Below, in pieces: positions 21,823 to 33,485 of a stretch of 64,000 nucleotides of DNA. Both the position numbers and the translations under genes were made by a program. Each line of letters opens with the position of its first letter. The stretch's first letter is position 1. The stretch spans positions 16,807,001 to 16,871,000 of the forward strand of contig CM073593.1 in NCBI GenBank assembly GCA_037074705.1, read 5' to 3'. Source of the stretch: Zhengitettix transpicula. Its lineage: Eukaryota; Arthropoda; Insecta; Orthoptera; Tetrigidae. The notes under the pieces were generated by a model that saw only the letters and a list, made by a program, of their open reading frames with translations, searched no databases and had not been told where the DNA came from.

Positions 21823-24599
21823 AATGTGGCCAATAGCTCCTCAAAATTCAAAATTAAATATTTTTAATATTAAGAATTTGTTTTTTCATTTGAATGGATC
21901 ACTGATTAAAAAAATTTGTCTTAAATTACGAAAATTAACAATTTATAAAATTATCAGTCTTTTAATGTAAATTTTGTGTAGTTGAGGAAAAATTTTTCTG
22001 GAATTTACTATCTGAATTGGCTATAGATCTGAAGGTATTTCCGCGGTCACGAGCCCTTTTCCGAAAACACGTCAGTAGGATTGTATGTAGTTATATTCCT
22101 GAAAATATTGAAGAACCTATACTGGTTGTTGTTAATCTAAGCAATTAGACGAAAATTCTAAAATTTGCATTAAACTACAGTTAATTACGTTCGTCGAAAT
22201 AAGCGACACAATTCCTCTTTCTTTGATGAAACAATGAAATTATGAAAAGATTGATTAAATAAAACTATAGCCAACTAATCAGAATGTCAGTAATAAAATA
22301 GTATGATATCATATAATTACATACATTAAAAGTATTATATATAATTATATTATTTTATTTTTTTACGCAGTTAGATATCAATTAGTTTAATTTACATCTT
22401 AAGAGACGTGCAATTATCTGACAGATATAAATAATACTTCGTGGATTATATCGACGCGTTGCGTGGATATTTCAACATAAGAAATGCCCTTACGGGATAC
22501 ATGAAGCCAGTAATTACCGATGATAGGAACAAAAACTGACCTGCAATACTAGTTCCTTCGTCCTTCTCTCGCATATCTCAAGGATTGTACCTGAATGGTA
22601 ATAAACGTTCTTATCCAAGTTCAGCCCCAACATATGGTTGCTCTATCTGTCCTTTCTCCGTAAAATTTGAAATGGAATATAAAATAATTCGGATTTTTCA
22701 TGAAAGTCGTTATATTTGAGTCGAAACAGAGTGAGGGTTCGTTTAACAACAAGCAGTTATTTTATTTTTCATCTGTATAAAAAGGTTAGTAGCGTATCTG
22801 TAATGTGGCCTAGAATAATTGGGAACAGACACTAATAAAAATTATCAGAATTACAGTACTGTGAAACACGAGCAGCTCTATTTCCTAACACTGCGCTGCC
22901 TGAAATACAGTAGGCCTATATGAAGAGAAAGTTACATACCATTACAGTGATCAAAGGTAAACATCGCCGCTGCTTCTATTTTAAGTTCAATCGACTGTTT
23001 AAGTCTGAAAAGGAATTGTGTAGTCAGTTTATTTCTCTCCTCTACGGTGTCAAAGGAATTTCTACTGTATACAGTCACAAACATCTGGGAAGTCTTTGCA
23101 CAGACGAAATGATATACAAATAGTGCACCTGAAACTGCTTTGACGAGTAACGCCTTCACGTTTCGTCACTGATATCAAGACTCGGTGAAATTGCTTGATG
23201 TTGTGTGTAGATCCTTCTAACAGAAATTAAAACCCTAGCCGTCATACTCAGTCTTAATTATTATTATTTTATAAAGTCTCCGATTTATTTTCAAAACTTC
23301 AGAAAGCTTTCGACATTATGTCATAATCATTTTGTAGAATGAAACACATATGAAATTATATGAGGTAATTGTTTCAATTACTAACCTTACGTCTAAAATT
23401 ATTTTTAGAATTTTTTTATTTTGATAATATCGTCTATCCCGCCCTCTCCATTTCTACAGGGGCTGAAATTTGTCTTCAGCTGCTTCAACACTGCCATTAT
23501 GAATCTCAGAAACTCCTAAAACTATTGATTCGAGATCAATACCGGTCGATTTCGCATTATTCTACTTGCCACATTCTTATAACTTTCCTTGATTCTACCA
23601 AGTTTGACTGAAATTGTTCCACGGGCTTCAGAGTAATTCTGTAAAACTTTATAAGCTTGTGTATTTCGAAACCTTTACTTTGAGATCCCACATTTCACGT
23701 TTAAGTCAGCTGATTGTGTCCGGCGCATTAGTATCCAGTGACGTCAGAGACGAGAAACGGCTGACTGCGATCTATAACATTGAATTTTCTCCTTAACATT
23801 TATTAAAAAATTGTCTTTAACCATAACTTGAATAGCGCTTTCTGAAAACTAGAATCCGTGAACATGAAATTTAACGTTAAAAAATGATTCAGTTGAGTCC
23901 AAACATTTTTTTAAAAAACATATTTTGAATTGGCACAATGTAAAGATTTTGATGAGTAACGTAGATATTATTTCATATTGATGTTAAAACTGACGCCAAT
24001 AAATTAAAATATATCTTTGATTCCTTATTGTTGTAAACTATTTTGCCTTATTATATAATTTTTATTTCCTTTGTTATTTAAACTTGAAAATTTCCGAACG
24101 AACTTAGAAATTTACGAAATCCAAAATTGTAATTAATACTCAGTAAATAATATTTATACAGTATTGTATTAAAATTTATCGTCCGTGTAATATTTTATTT
24201 TCTTAATATTTTTAGATAACTGAATTTAATTTAAATTTACACCTGAAGGGGTCCCGATTAGAGATTAAACGTTGTTTTTGTCAAATATAATGACTTAAAT
24301 TTTTATAATACATTATTTATATTAAGCCGGTGTTTTTCCTACTAATGTGATTAGTAATTAAATCTCAAATCATCTTTCTTAGAATTTTTTTATTTGAAAT
24401 CTAAATAAAGTTTTAATTCCGATACATGTCTAAAGATCAATTAAGTACTGCAAAACGCAAAATTTCTATCACGTATTTAAATCATATTTTAATTGTAATT
24501 AGCCGGTGTTACGGGTCGTCTATTTCCCTTCACAAAGGAGCATAATATTTAAATAATTTACACAAGAAGCGCTGCTACGTGCCGTTCAAAACACGTCAT
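21823..24599. other. AT-rich intergenic
   Basis: Short open frames at 22920-23159, 23369-23611 and 23614-23796 show no recognisable domain. Nothing else is supported. Confidence 0.45.
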
Positions 24600-25020
24600 T
24601 GCTTCAGAAAAACCAGACACGGGTAAATTACTTTTATTTTTATTGAAGTCACGTGTGTTGTGACCTCTACCCTCGTTGTTGCCTGGCAACCTGTTCTAGA
24701 CAGTAGCCAGCAAAATTCATGACACGCCGTTTATCGGTGAAAGAAACGTTAACGCTGAATTCATGCCCGAAAATTAGCAGACGCTGGGAGAAAGTAGCAA
24801 AAAAAGCGTGTAACGTGTCCCCTGGCGTACTCATTCGCTCGACGACAACTCTGAGAAATAGCCGAACTTGGAAGGCGCCTTCCTGGTGGAAAGTTTTATC
24901 AACTGTCAAGCAAGTAGAACGACGATACAATAGAAAACGACAAAGGTTTATCTTACACGGGAATGAGACTACTTTCACTTCAGAAGCATCCCTGTAAAGG
25001 GCCATTCACAGTAACTGACC
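24600..25020. other. GC-richer patch with overlapping frames on both strands
   Basis: A 112-codon minus frame (25005-24667) and a 92-codon plus frame (24719-24997) overlap. Neither translation shows a family I recognise. Open frames on both strands at once point to base composition rather than coding. It could be a decayed repeat or exon; it is left unassigned. Confidence 0.3.
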
Positions 25021-25774
25021 AAAGTAAGATTGATTTTCCGAAACTTTTCTTCCAATAACGAAATGGATAATTTTTTTTACAAATATATACGCTGGTTGGA
25101 TTTTACTCCATTCTGTCCAATACTAATAGAAATGCTTTGAATGTTATAAGCAAATAACTTTTAATTACAGTACATCAGTCAACAATTTTACACGATCAGT
25201 AAACTTCATGTAAATTATCGTTTCAGCATAATAGAAACATTGCTGTGGAAAGTTTTCATCAAAGGTCATCAAACTAGTTCACACACACACAACTGCAATA
25301 TAAATTCAGACAGTAATTAATAGCAAGAGGCTCTAACTATTGAACAAGGAAAGAAGTTAGTCGTGCCGCCTTTGATTTCATAATGAGCCCGTTCAAATTG
25401 ATATATTAGCTCTCGTCATCTGCTACTTCTATGTGCTTCTATTTCATTTCATACTCCCTACTAATATTTACCTGCTCCTAGCTCCCACATGTTTTACTAG
25501 CGGTAACCGGCCTGTGGAACGTGATTATTTATGTTACGCAAGCAAATTATTTGATATAAATTTGAAGTGTATCAGGCGTGGAGGATAGTATCATTATATT
25601 TCCCATACCGTTGTCAGTTAAAACGCAAAAAAATATGGTATAATCGTAAGAAGACAAAACCGGAGCACACTACTGAATGTTTCAATAATAATAATAATAA
25701 TTTATTTATTTAAAAATCTTTTTATCAATAATGTTTATAGATCAAATATCGAAGATTTTTCTGGCGTATATTCG
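25021..25774. other. AT-rich intergenic
   Basis: No gene seen. An (AAT)n run lies at about 25685-25700. Confidence 0.45.
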
Positions 25775-25882
25775 GGATAAACAGTTCTTAGGTTTCCATC
25801 CGGGTTAAAGGTAGCCTAAGCCACGACGTTTCGATGGCGGACTCTGCCATCTTTCACACTTGAACGCAAGAACTGATTATCC
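25775..25882 (-). mobile_element. Short inverted-repeat unit with a hammerhead-like core (Penelope-type remnant)
   Basis: GGATAAACAGTTCTT at 25775-25789 faces AAGAACTGATTATCC at 25868-25882 (14 of 15 pair). Inside, the minus strand reads TGTGAAA, then the hairpin GATGGC-AGAGTCC-GCCATC, followed at once by GAAACGTCGTGG. This stem-GAAACGT arrangement resembles the ribozyme-like cores elsewhere in the window, but the CTGANGA half is decayed. Confidence 0.45.
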
Positions 25883-26478
25883 AGTGTTTAGAGACTTAAA
25901 ACTTTTATTTAAATAAAATTTAATTAAACCAGTTTTAAATTCCTAACTATCACAACTTCTTATTTCAGTCGTCAAATGAATAAATTCTCTTAACACTTTA
26001 TCCAATACACTATTTTCTAGAAAACAATTCTAGCCCTGGTTGTGCCATGATCTACCATGCTTCCAATAATTAACAGGTTCATATCACACCTACAACTTAA
26101 TTACTCATTAAAGTATGATTTCAACAAGGTATTGATAAATATTAAATAATCCACAGCCTTTTAACCGTCACAAAATGAAATTTAAAAAAAATTATACAAC
26201 GTCTCGTCGCTATTTGCGAAGTTTTACAAAAAAATTATAGTCAAGGACACAACAGTCAAATTAATATTGAACCTTAATTAAATATTCACTTTACAAGGAT
26301 ATGATGACACGGAGAGTCGAAAGGTCAAGCGATTTTGACCGGAATCCCACGAGAGATTTTCATCTATTTTCTAAAACCATCATTTCAATATTCAATACTT
26401 GCACGTTTATCATAAAATATGATTGTCGTTCAAACGGTAAGTATTTTTCCTTTTAATATTCCTTCAGGAATTGGAATG
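25883..26478. other. AT-rich intergenic
   Basis: No gene or repeat recognised. Confidence 0.45.
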
Positions 26479-26699
26479 GCGTGGAACAAGTACCACGAGC
26501 TTGACCAATCTTATACAGGTTTTCTAGGGTTTCTCCTGCATCACTTTTCGGTGAATGCCGAGTAGGAGCCTTAAATCATAGTCCGGGGGCCTTACTTAAC
26601 CTTCAGCAATCTTCCCCTACCCTTCCGCATCCCCCCCCCCCTTTTCAAATCTCTTTCATGTGCTATTAAAGGGAGTTCCGTCCTCTAGCCTATTACCAA
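26479..26699 (+). mobile_element. RepA retroposon copy 3 (5'-truncated, diverged)
   Basis: It begins at GCGTGGAACAAGTACC and shares ACAGGTTTTCTAGGGTTTCT, GTCCGGGGGCC, CTACCCTTCCGCATCCCC and TGCTATTAAAGGGAGTT with other copies. It ends CTAGCCTATTACCAAATAAAA. It is more diverged than the 59 kb copies and probably an older insertion. Confidence 0.82.
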
Positions 26700-27295
26700 A
26701 TAAAACTTAATATTAAATTAGGTAGGTAGCCATTGCCTTTTTCTTGTTATTTCCTCGAATTCTCTGCATACTTAGACTAAACTGTGTTCAAACAGAATAT
26801 CAACTACTATATACGCGTCCCTTACATGTTACAGAACTAAATACAAGCCAATAGAACATGTACTTTTGCCCCCGTTCCTAATGTCAAAGGCACGCTCCAT
26901 ATACTAGAAAAGACTAACTTCCTTGACATTTTGCTACAATGTGTTCGGTTTACATTGTATGAGCAAGTGCAAAACCAACAATATCAAGTTTATACAGTTG
27001 AAGGTTCTACATTTACGCTTTAACTAGTTCTGTAACATAAATAATGGTCTGCTCTAGAAATGTTTATTCACAAAAAATAAATATATACTATAATGGAGCT
27101 CAAGATATTCTGGAAACATTTCTCATTGAGAAATTTTTAAGATTTTCTACCGTTTATAGATTTAAATTATTCTTTTCAAAGCTCTATTATTAATATTAAG
27201 TTTGTTTAATAATAATTGTTCTCATTCTTTTATAGCTTTAACAGTAAATTTACTACCATTTTCCTTGAAGATTAATTATGTAATTAATTAGCTTG
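26700..27295. other. AT-rich intergenic
   Basis: No gene or repeat recognised. Confidence 0.45.
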
Positions 27296-27459
27296 GTGCC
27301 CGGCATTTTCTCTTATTTATTTATATAAGCCCGAGGAAGTATTTACTTTTACATTAATCTATTAGACAAGAAATAATTTAACCTACCTATGCAGAGGGAA
27401 TGCTAATTTAATCATAAACCAACGATGCCACTTGAGAACCAAAATTACGTTACCAATAA

Positions 27460-27460
<1 letters not shown>

Positions 27461-27511
<51 letters not shown>
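27461..27511. repeat. (TA)n microsatellite
   Basis: An uninterrupted run of about 25 TA dinucleotides inside repeat E copy 2. It explains the poly-IY open frames on both strands here. Confidence 0.97.
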
Positions 27512-27515
<4 letters not shown>

Positions 27516-27529
27516 TCCCTAGCACCTAA

Positions 27530-27888
27530 AGGGCGTCGAAAATACTCAATGTGTGTTAAGACAGTCAAAAATAATCTTGCTACCTTAAGAGACTTAAAAA
27601 AATATTCTCGGTACCATAATGCAGTCAAAAATACACTAAATATCTTAATAGAGTTATTTATACTCCCGGTGACCTTAATCAATTCAAAATTTCATCATAT
27701 ATCTTAAGACTGTCAGAAATACTCCAGGTACTATTTCAGAGTAACAAATACTCCAGGTATGTGAAGTGAGTTGGAAATACTCTCAATATCTTAAGAGAGT
27801 GAAGAATAATCCCAGTGCCTGAAATGACACGAAAATAATCTCGATAATTTAAAAGAATTAAAAATACTCCCTGTAAAAAATATTGGAT
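27530..27888 (+). repeat. Degenerate minisatellite, unit about 29 bp, about 12 units
   Basis: Successive units follow the pattern AATACTCCNGGTACCTTAAG plus AGAGTCAAA. Examples are the unit starts ATACTCCAGGTACTATTTC, ATACTCCAGGTATGTGAAG and ATACTCTCAATATCTTAAG. Period is 28-31 bp with heavy divergence. The same array type recurs at 52.6-53.3 kb inside another repeat E copy, so it belongs to the element. Confidence 0.8.
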
Positions 27889-28249
27889 GAAATTGCTCCA
27901 CGTGTATAGGATTTATTTATTGAATTTTATAACCATTTTAACAACGAAGACTGGAAAATGAGTCATATTTCATTTTTTCAAAGTATACCTAAATTTGTGT
28001 TAATTCTTCACATAAGTATTTTACGAATAATTTGAGACAAAATAAAAAATAATAATATTTACCGCTCCATTCAGATGTGTTGCGTATTTTTTTTTTTTTT
28101 TTAAAAAAAAGAGTTTCAAGTTGGACACAGCACAAAATTCGAGGAGATTCTTCAATTTTAGAAACATTTTATATTCGAATAGTAAATTAATTATTTCGTA
28201 AGCGGATCTCATTAGTTAGTTCAATATATACCGTAATAAAGTGAGATCT
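27889..28249. other. AT-rich intergenic with T- and A-runs
   Basis: No gene. A T-run passing directly into an A-run lies near 28089-28110. Confidence 0.45.
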
Positions 28250-28749
28250 CAGAGAGCTCTGGAAGTGGCTACCTTTGGGGATACCTTCACATCTCTCTGA
28301 TTTTTGAACTAAGGTTCCCACATGCCGAGGCACCTCGGCCTGTTTTAAGAGGTGTATGTCTCAGACCTTGGGCAAACGGTAAGAGTTGTCCGCTATTCCT
28401 ATTGGAATAGTCGGCCAACTGCCTCCTAAACCGGTCAAGGCACGGCGAGGGGAAAGCTGCGACAACACAACAAAACCCTCTCCCACCACCGGAAGGGTGT
28501 GGGACAAGTACCAAATGCCGGACCTACCTGGTGCAGGTTTTTCTAGGATTTTCCCTGCATCACTTTTAGGCGAATTGCCGGGTAAGATCCTTAAAACATA
28601 GTCCGGGGACCCTAGTTAACCATTGGCTACCTTCCTCTACCTTTCCGCACCCCCCATTTCATTCCCTTTCTTATTCTATAAGAGGGGAGTTGCCACTATG
28701 TAGATTACCCTATGCATAGCCTGTCTACACCTTTAAATAAATAAATAAA
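28250..28749 (+). mobile_element. RepA retroposon copy 4
   Basis: A long copy of about 500 bp. It includes the 5' region (GGCTACCTTTGGGGATACC, AACTAAGGTTCCCACATGCC) and runs to the 3' end GCATAGCCTGTCTACA with an (AAAT)n tail. AATAAAGTGA before the start and AATAAAATGA in the tail could be an imperfect target duplication. The 75-codon minus frame and 71-codon plus frame across it are chance frames of the repeat. Confidence 0.85.
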
Positions 28750-30434
28750 ATGAAAAAAAATACAGAAAGGAATAAATGAAGAGACAGGCATTATAATTAA
28801 TAAATACATAATGAAGTAGCCAATTACCCCGACAACAGTAATTAATAAAATATTTCCTAATTCCCATCGAATACAGACGTTTCTATATTTTAAGAGTACA
28901 TTAAAAGTTATTAAATCAAACTGTTATGGGTATTTGAAATAGTGCATTCTGTAATTTGAATTTCGAGATTGTTACTACTTCTGCAATTAACACAAGGTGA
29001 TAGATACATCGGAAAAATATATTAAAGGAAGTCTAAATTAATTTATTATAAGCTAACTAGAATACTATCCTGATTTTATTAAAATAATATTGCTTCTTGC
29101 ATAATATTAAAAACTTCACTCATTGAGACAATGTTAAATGATAATTTATTATATTCGTCACTTCACAACCACGATTATGTATCATTCAACCGGAACATTT
29201 TTGTCGCTGTAGTGGGACACATAATTAAGACACAAAGTTTAAAAAATTACTACTCAATTTTAACTATAAATAATATATTTATTTCATAATAATGCTTACT
29301 TTCTTAAGTTTGTATTGCAGAGATTTATGCTTCTTAGATAAAATTTAATGTTGTACTTAAATTGTCAAATCGTTATTAACCCCAATCTCTCTATTCAGAA
29401 ATTGCATTTACAAACGTCCATTTATTAAATTCTGTGTTTGATTTGAATATATGGAAAATATTAGGAGACAAGGGCAGAAAAATTTTCATATAATTGATTC
29501 TTAAAATTGCGAGTAATTAAACGATAAAATTTCTTCTCTCTCTTATTTATTCGATTAAGAGTGATTATTAATGTGTAAAATAATCTGTGAAGAAAAATCT
29601 TTAATAAATTTTTGAAAATTATTTGGGACCTCTAGAACTAGAAATCGTTAACCAAGCATTAAGGTTACGTCTTACAATATTAACATTCCTGTATTTCCCA
29701 ACATTGCATCTTCAGCATAATTTACAGGTCAGTACTGCAATGGGAGAGTCTAATCGTGGGATGAGCGACCGACCCAATCCTCGACGTCCGTCATCAGTTG
29801 AATGACGTTGACGACAAAGACATCTATTTATTTGGCTATACACATTACTCGAACCCATGTCCTTCACAATGGGGCACCATTGTCATGATCACAACACCGC
29901 GGGGAACCTGTAATGTTAATGGGCCCTGGCAAACAAGGTTGTTTGTCGTTTGTGTTAAAAGAGCGACGGGTGATTGATCGACTACACCATTAGTATTTCA
30001 AATTTCAGAACCAATAATACAAGTAACAATTAAAAATTCTGTAACTTTAACATTGTACATATCTTAATTTCAATTTGGTCTTCAGCTCTTGAAATGTATT
30101 ATGTCCTAATGATAAATAGTCTGATAATTAAAGAAGGCAATCAAATGAGACCAAAAAACAAGAATGTGTCATTTATGTCGTCTAGGAAGAACATATAGAT
30201 TTAGTTTTACGATGAGTTAAATATTAGGTTCTGATTTACACGTGAAAATTCAACAACTATTCTATTCTCGGTATATCTAATGAGATACTACTGGTAATTC
30301 AATTTCTAAACCGAATACATTTTATTCGGCGTTGTTTTAAAATATTAGAGAATATGGATTTTCTGTTCCTTCTACTAGATTTACCTTAAGTACGTTTAGC
30401 TGTAATTGGAGAAATATTATTTATCCGCCATGAT
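28750..30434. other. Intergenic; one tRNA-like scrap
   Basis: No gene seen. Near 29840-29895 the minus strand reads GTGATCATGACAATGG, then about 20 nt later CATGGGTTCGAGTAATG, a weak A-box/B-box pair that may be a SINE head relic. The 60-codon frame at 29623-29805 is not supported. Confidence 0.4.
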
Positions 30435-30443
30435 AAAGGTATT
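30435..30443. repeat. Target-site duplication of the non-LTR element, left copy
   Basis: AAAGGTATT here and at 31580-31588. The A bases merge with the right-hand A-tail, so only GGTATT is unambiguous. Confidence 0.6.
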
Positions 30444-31582
30444 GGTACCATCACTCCTCGATATGCAGAGAAAGAACCACCTAGAAACCTAACCCCGTAC
30501 TACACTACACTAAAGGATATATTACGAAAGGAAGGAATGACTTTTCCAGAGATTGACCACAACACCCCGGCACGCATACCACCGTGGACGCTTAATGAAC
30601 TGCCAATCGATACATCGCTACATTAACTTAAAGTAATCAACCCACACAACAATAATTGGAACGCTGAAGTCTACCAGTTACTACAAAGATATAATTCTCC
30701 CAGAGTCATTTATACCGATGGGTCCAAAAATTCAAATTGAGTTGGGTGAGCAATAGTTACAACAGACAAAGAAAAATCTATCGCTATAAACCATAATGCA
30801 TCGATAATTTCAGCAGAATTATACGCCATCTTCATGGCCACGGAACTGTGTCTGGAAACACCGGAGGCCAAAAATATCATCTTAACAGACTCCAAGGACG
30901 CAATACACAGAATAATCAGTACAGCGCACAGAAGTGGTTGCATAAATCGAATTAGAGAGAATTTATTGAAAATACAAGAAAACGGAAACCGGATCACTAT
31001 AGCCTGGCTACCGGCGCATAAGGACAGGGCAGATCTCATAGCGAAGATGGAAGCTGATCATCAAGGAAGATCCAGCAACCTGCCAGTTTGCACCAGCAGG
31101 GACTGCAGAGTAGGGCTCTACAAGGAACTGGAGGAAAAGTGGAGTAGACCTGTGAAACCAGAGGAATGCGGAGTCATCCTCGGAAATGTCAGCAGCATCA
31201 GAGAAAAATCGCACCCGAAAGAACTATCTCGAAGGCAACAGGTTGTTGTAGCCAGAATAAGAACATTGCACTCCAGTTTCACTCATTCATTCTTGATTTC
31301 CAGATCTCCGCAGCCGGTATGCAGCTCATGCAAAGAGTCCACAACAATTCCTCATGTCCTCTTTGACTTCCCCAAATATAGCGAGATAAGAAGATCAACC
31401 ATAGCCGCCCATTCATGATGGAAATTTGCAACTCATCAGCAGCAATAAACAACCTAATAGACTTTACGATGAAAACTGAGTTGTATAAAGTAATTTAATT
31501 GTTATACAAATGTACAACTTAACAGATGTAAGTTGCTAATGACCTAAAGGTTAATGCGACATTAAACTGTAATTAAAAAAAA
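30444..31582 (+). pseudogene. 5'-truncated non-LTR retrotransposon ORF2 (RNase H domain to C-terminal knuckle)
   Basis: One frame can be followed from 30444 to 31418 with three internal stops (30624, 30738, 30747). It starts GTITPRYAEKEPPRNLTPYY and then carries RNase H: VIYTDGSKN with the first catalytic Asp, ISAELYAI with Glu, IILTDSKDAI with the second Asp, and AWLPAHKDRADLIAK. The last motif lacks about five residues found in the 1.6 kb copy (PAHRGIEGNERADKSAK), an in-frame deletion. LSRRQQVVVARIRTLHS and a knuckle C-x2-C-x7-H-x4-F follow, whose last Cys is changed to Phe. The 3' end AATGACCTAAAGGTTAATG plus A8 matches the 1 kb element. RT and endonuclease were lost by 5' truncation. The clade is probably I/Loa-like. 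Confidence 0.9.
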
Positions 31583-31588
31583 GGTATT
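31580..31588. repeat. Target-site duplication of the non-LTR element, right copy
   Basis: AAAGGTATT directly after the A-tail; see 30435-30443. Confidence 0.6.
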
Positions 31589-33215
31589 AGCATTTTTTGA
31601 ATGGTTGATATGTTGTGGTGGTCATCTTTATTTTGCTTTGGAAAAATATATTATATTATAATTCTTTTAATTCCTATTTTCTATAAAGGCACTCAACGTC
31701 ATCTATGAGATTCTTTTTTTAATTATTATATTACTGTGGTAATATAAGTTTTCAGTTATTTTCATATACACTTTGATCAAAATTTTTGGTTCCTCAGTTA
31801 TTACCCACGAAATTGCTATTAAAGTTCATTTCATTGCTAATTATTACAAGGTCAGCTTCAAATTTGTTGAGCTTCGCTGTCGGTATTGAACAAAGGCCGT
31901 CATTGGTCTGGTGAACGGATTTCCTACAATCACGCGTCTTTGTGAACTGGAGGCCACTTCATTGTTTCTTCGATTGGCGACTTTAATTGTCCACCTCCAT
32001 TTGCCTTACACGGTCAATACTTGAGAAGTTCATGGACGGCTAGACCGCGATATGCAGCTACGATCTCTTAAGGGCATCTTGTTTAATGTGAATGGTAATT
32101 ATGGCTTTGTTTCAACCTCCAATACCGCCGTCCGATAAAGCAGTCTGATACGAAATAAACAAATTGTTCTTGATATCGTCCATTTGATTGTAGAAGGAAC
32201 TCTTTCAAAGGTGAATTTTAACGCTTTAGTGCATGATTTTTTTATATTTTACAAAACTAAATTTATTAAGACAGTTTGTTAATACAATACGATAAAAATT
32301 ACTAAAACATATGGTCGAAATTCTTATGATATTATTTGAACATTTTTATTATGTTGCAAAAATTCAACATCATGCACATGTATGATCGTCACTTCAATTC
32401 TTTAAGCTCTTTATATATTTATAAATAAAATTTTGCTACAGTAAAATTAAATACAATTTCATGTATAAGAAAACAAAAATTTATTTTTAAAAGTTAGTAA
32501 AAATTAAAAAGTCTTAATGAAATTAACTCAAATTAAACAACTTTATTAAAATAATTACATCTCTATTTATATATGAAATAAATGGAAACAAGTTTTGTGC
32601 AACAAATATAATGATTTCTGATTTATCATTAATTCACATTAAATGGATAAATATGATTTTTATGTAATTATAATAAGTTGACAAAGATGCCTCAATTTTA
32701 TTTCTTGAAAAACCATAAGAAGAACGCAGAAAATAAATATTTACGGGTTGAACGGCGAGCAGAAAAATTTGGGCTGAGGGGTTGACTCACAGAAAGCTAA
32801 GAGAGGCGTGTTCTAACCTGTCCACGGATTACAAAAGTTTCACATTTCCTCAAGTACATGTTTATTCATATCTGCATCACAATTTAGCTCTCCTAGAAAC
32901 CAAAGGCGTCTGCCTTTGGGGTGATACCAAAAGTTAGTTTTCATATTTGCTACACTATTCACTAAAGGGTTAAATAAACCTCACTGTGTTCTTAACGAAT
33001 ATCTAGTCATTTACTAAGTAATTTACAAATAAAATATACTAGAAACCATTTCCCTTCTGAAATTAATAAGATATAGCCTAAGATTAAATTAATTAAAGGA
33101 TTTAAAAAATACAAACTTTACAAGTACTGGATTAAAAATAAAATTGATGTTTATAATTATTAGTTCGGTAACAGAAACCCCATATTTTTTTCAACTAACT
33201 CAGAGAAAATATCTG
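31589..33215. other. AT-rich intergenic
   Basis: No gene or recognised repeat. A somewhat GC-richer stretch lies at 31850-32120. Confidence 0.45.
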
Positions 33216-33485
33216 ACCGCAGCCTTGTTGAGATGCTTCACATTAAATCAAACTTCAGAGCTATTAATGCGCAAACAGACACTATGAAACTCAATAATTG
33301 CTATGATCCCGTGTTGTTACGCCAACCCTTTGGCTCTCCCATTGTCGTTACGTTTTCGTCGCTTTTGAGTGTTGTCAACTGACCAGTGCAGTTGTGTTTC
33401 TCTAGGCTCTTCTTAGCACCTGACGAAAGGAACAAGGTGGTATTTATATTACCCATTTTTGTCTGCATTGGCTATCTTTCTTATC
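33216..33485 (+). mobile_element. Penelope-like family B 3' end (plus orientation)
   Basis: The plus strand resembles the 3' end of the 7 kb unit: GAGATGCTTCACATTAAATC, then CAGACACTATGAAACTCAAT, GGCTCTCCCATTGTCGTTAC and CAACTGACCAGTGCAGTTGTG. It ends with the terminal repeat GCACCTGACGAAAGGAACAA, GGTGGTATTTATATTACC and GCATTGGCTATCTTTCTTAT. The segment between AAGG and TGGTATT has lost the CAGAAACGTTGTG block, so its ribozyme-like core is deleted. No facing arm is seen and no endonuclease motif remains. Confidence 0.82.

Larger units (their letters stand above)
27296..27890 (+). mobile_element. Repeat E, copy 2, with internal minisatellite
   Basis: It starts GTGCCCGGCATTTTC, then TTATTTATTTATATAAGCCC, the same leading end as at 51664 and (inverted) 12093. 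A TA microsatellite and the minisatellite follow. It encodes nothing. The far end is undefined, so the limit is where the tandem units stop. Confidence 0.6.

Noticed and set aside
24667..25005. 112-codon minus frame overlapping a 92-codon plus frame
   Set aside because: Both strands are open over the same patch and neither translation resembles a known family; base composition explains it better.
27383..27707. Frames of 99 and 91 codons with a poly-IY stretch
   Set aside because: They are produced by reading through the (TA)n microsatellite of repeat E.
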